NCBI RefSeq assembly: GCF_027533625.1
Contig: NZ_JAQAGZ010000005.1
Location: forward strand, 248,001 to 312,000
Direction: 5' to 3'
Origin: Paenibacillus gyeongsangnamensis
GTDB taxonomy: Bacteria > Bacillota > Bacilli > Paenibacillales > NBRC-103111
Length of the DNA: 64,000 bases
Shown: piece after piece, positions 63,590-64,000 of the stretch
Layout: each line of letters starts with the position of its first letter
Position numbering within the stretch: the stretch's first letter is position 1
Program-made: the position numbers and the translations under genes
The notes under the pieces: generated by a model
Told to the model about the DNA's origin: nothing
The model's input: only the letters and a program-made list of their open reading frames with translations
Database searches by the model: none

Positions 63590-64000
63590 ATGGCAGGAAG
63601 AAAAGAAGGCGAGCTCGATTTAACGCTGCTCGGAAACGAGAAGACGAAATATCCGATGACCTACGCGCCGGAAATGCTGGAATCGTTCGATAACAAGCAT
63701 CCGTACCGCGATTATTTTGTCAAATTCAATTGCCCCGAATTTACGAGCCTGTGCCCGATCACGGGTCAGCCGGACTTCGCGACGATTTATATCAGCTATA
63801 TTCCTGAAGTGAAGATGGTGGAGAGCAAATCGCTCAAGCTGTATTTGTTCAGCTTCCGCAATCACGGCGATTTCCATGAAGACTGCGTCAACATTATTAT
63901 GAACGACCTCATCAAGCTGATGGATCCCCGCTATATTGAGGTGTGGGGCAAATTTACGCCGCGCGGCGGCATCTCGATCGACCCGTATTGCAATTACGGC
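63590..64000 (+). CDS. queF: NADPH-dependent 7-cyano-7-deazaguanine reductase, 3'-truncated by window edge
   Basis: The first 137 residues are visible. [13 protein letters not shown] contains the active-site Cys that forms a thioimide with preQ0, and [20 protein letters not shown] (one conserved QueF block, slightly shortened) and [14 protein letters not shown] carry the other substrate contacts. The enzyme makes preQ1 in queuosine tRNA modification. It is the short single-domain type of Bacilli (about 165 residues), so some 25-30 residues lie beyond the window. GAAAGGAGCGG precedes the ATG. Confidence 0.95.
   Translation, partial: MAGRKEGELDLTLLGNEKTKYPMTYAPEMLESFDNKHPYRDYFVKFNCPEFTSLCPITGQPDFATIYISYIPEVKMVESKSLKLYLFSFRNHGDFHEDCVNIIMNDLIKLMDPRYIEVWGKFTPRGGISIDPYCNYG

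Overview
The window reads as a chromosomal segment of a spore-forming Gram-positive bacterium of the Paenibacillus type. The pointers are two GerA-type germinant receptor operons, a YheC/YheD-like spore-coat ATP-grasp gene, YesN/YesM two-component systems paired with sugar transporters, a T-box leader in front of argS, CcpA cre sites, and strong AGGAGG ribosome binding sites. Most of the DNA is moderately GC-rich. One stretch (about 49.25-53.5 kb) is clearly AT-rich. No rRNA, tRNA or CRISPR array was recognised.

Layout. 0-7 kb: end of an exported Ala/Pro-linker protein, gene scraps, MazG-like, DUF3891 and GNAT genes, a frameshifted PilZ gene, and a large HtrA-type protease. 7-16 kb: half of an NSS transporter, germination operon 1 (gerA-gerB-gerC plus an FMN glutamate-synthase-like gene), a YheC/D-like gene, and several small genes. 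16-18.2 kb: argS with T-box and promoter. 18.7-22.1 kb: a ROK regulator followed by a decayed sugar-transport/two-component locus (internal deletion plus an amber stop). 22.4-29.4 kb: a six-gene amino-sugar operon (SSS symporter, AGE epimerase, ceramidase-like hydrolase, NagB, NagA, SIS protein). 29.5-32 kb: 163-bp repeat array, AraC regulator and small genes. 32.2-38 kb: a 1920-aa hybrid kinase with about ten HAMP-type units. 38-45 kb: TRM11-like methyltransferase, a secreted repeat protein, and a YesN-YesM-binding-protein sensing cassette with a cre site. 45-48 kb: gapB-like and tartrate dehydrogenase genes. 48-55.7 kb: a second 163-bp array, the AT-rich second germination operon (order A-C-B) between near-identical 43-bp direct repeats, and a scrapyard of gene fragments (integrase, pyruvate kinase, SDR, LysR, antiporter). 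55.9-59.7 kb: the mglBAC-type sugar transporter that the sensing cassette at 40.6-45 kb probably controls. 59.8-64 kb: cold-shock gene with a structured leader, YdjO-like protein, GGCT-fold protein, NADH dehydrogenase-like protein, nitroreductase and queF (cut by the window end).

Three repeat families thread the window: (i) a ~100-bp palindromic element found five to six times, each just 3' of an intrinsic terminator; (ii) a ~185-bp dyad element in two full copies and one half copy; (iii) two tandem arrays, both with a 163-bp period and related in opposite orientation. Gene fragments and pseudogenes cluster at repeats, so this part of the chromosome appears to be actively rearranged.

All calls come from reading the sequence and its translations. 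Family names rest on recognised motifs, not on database searches.
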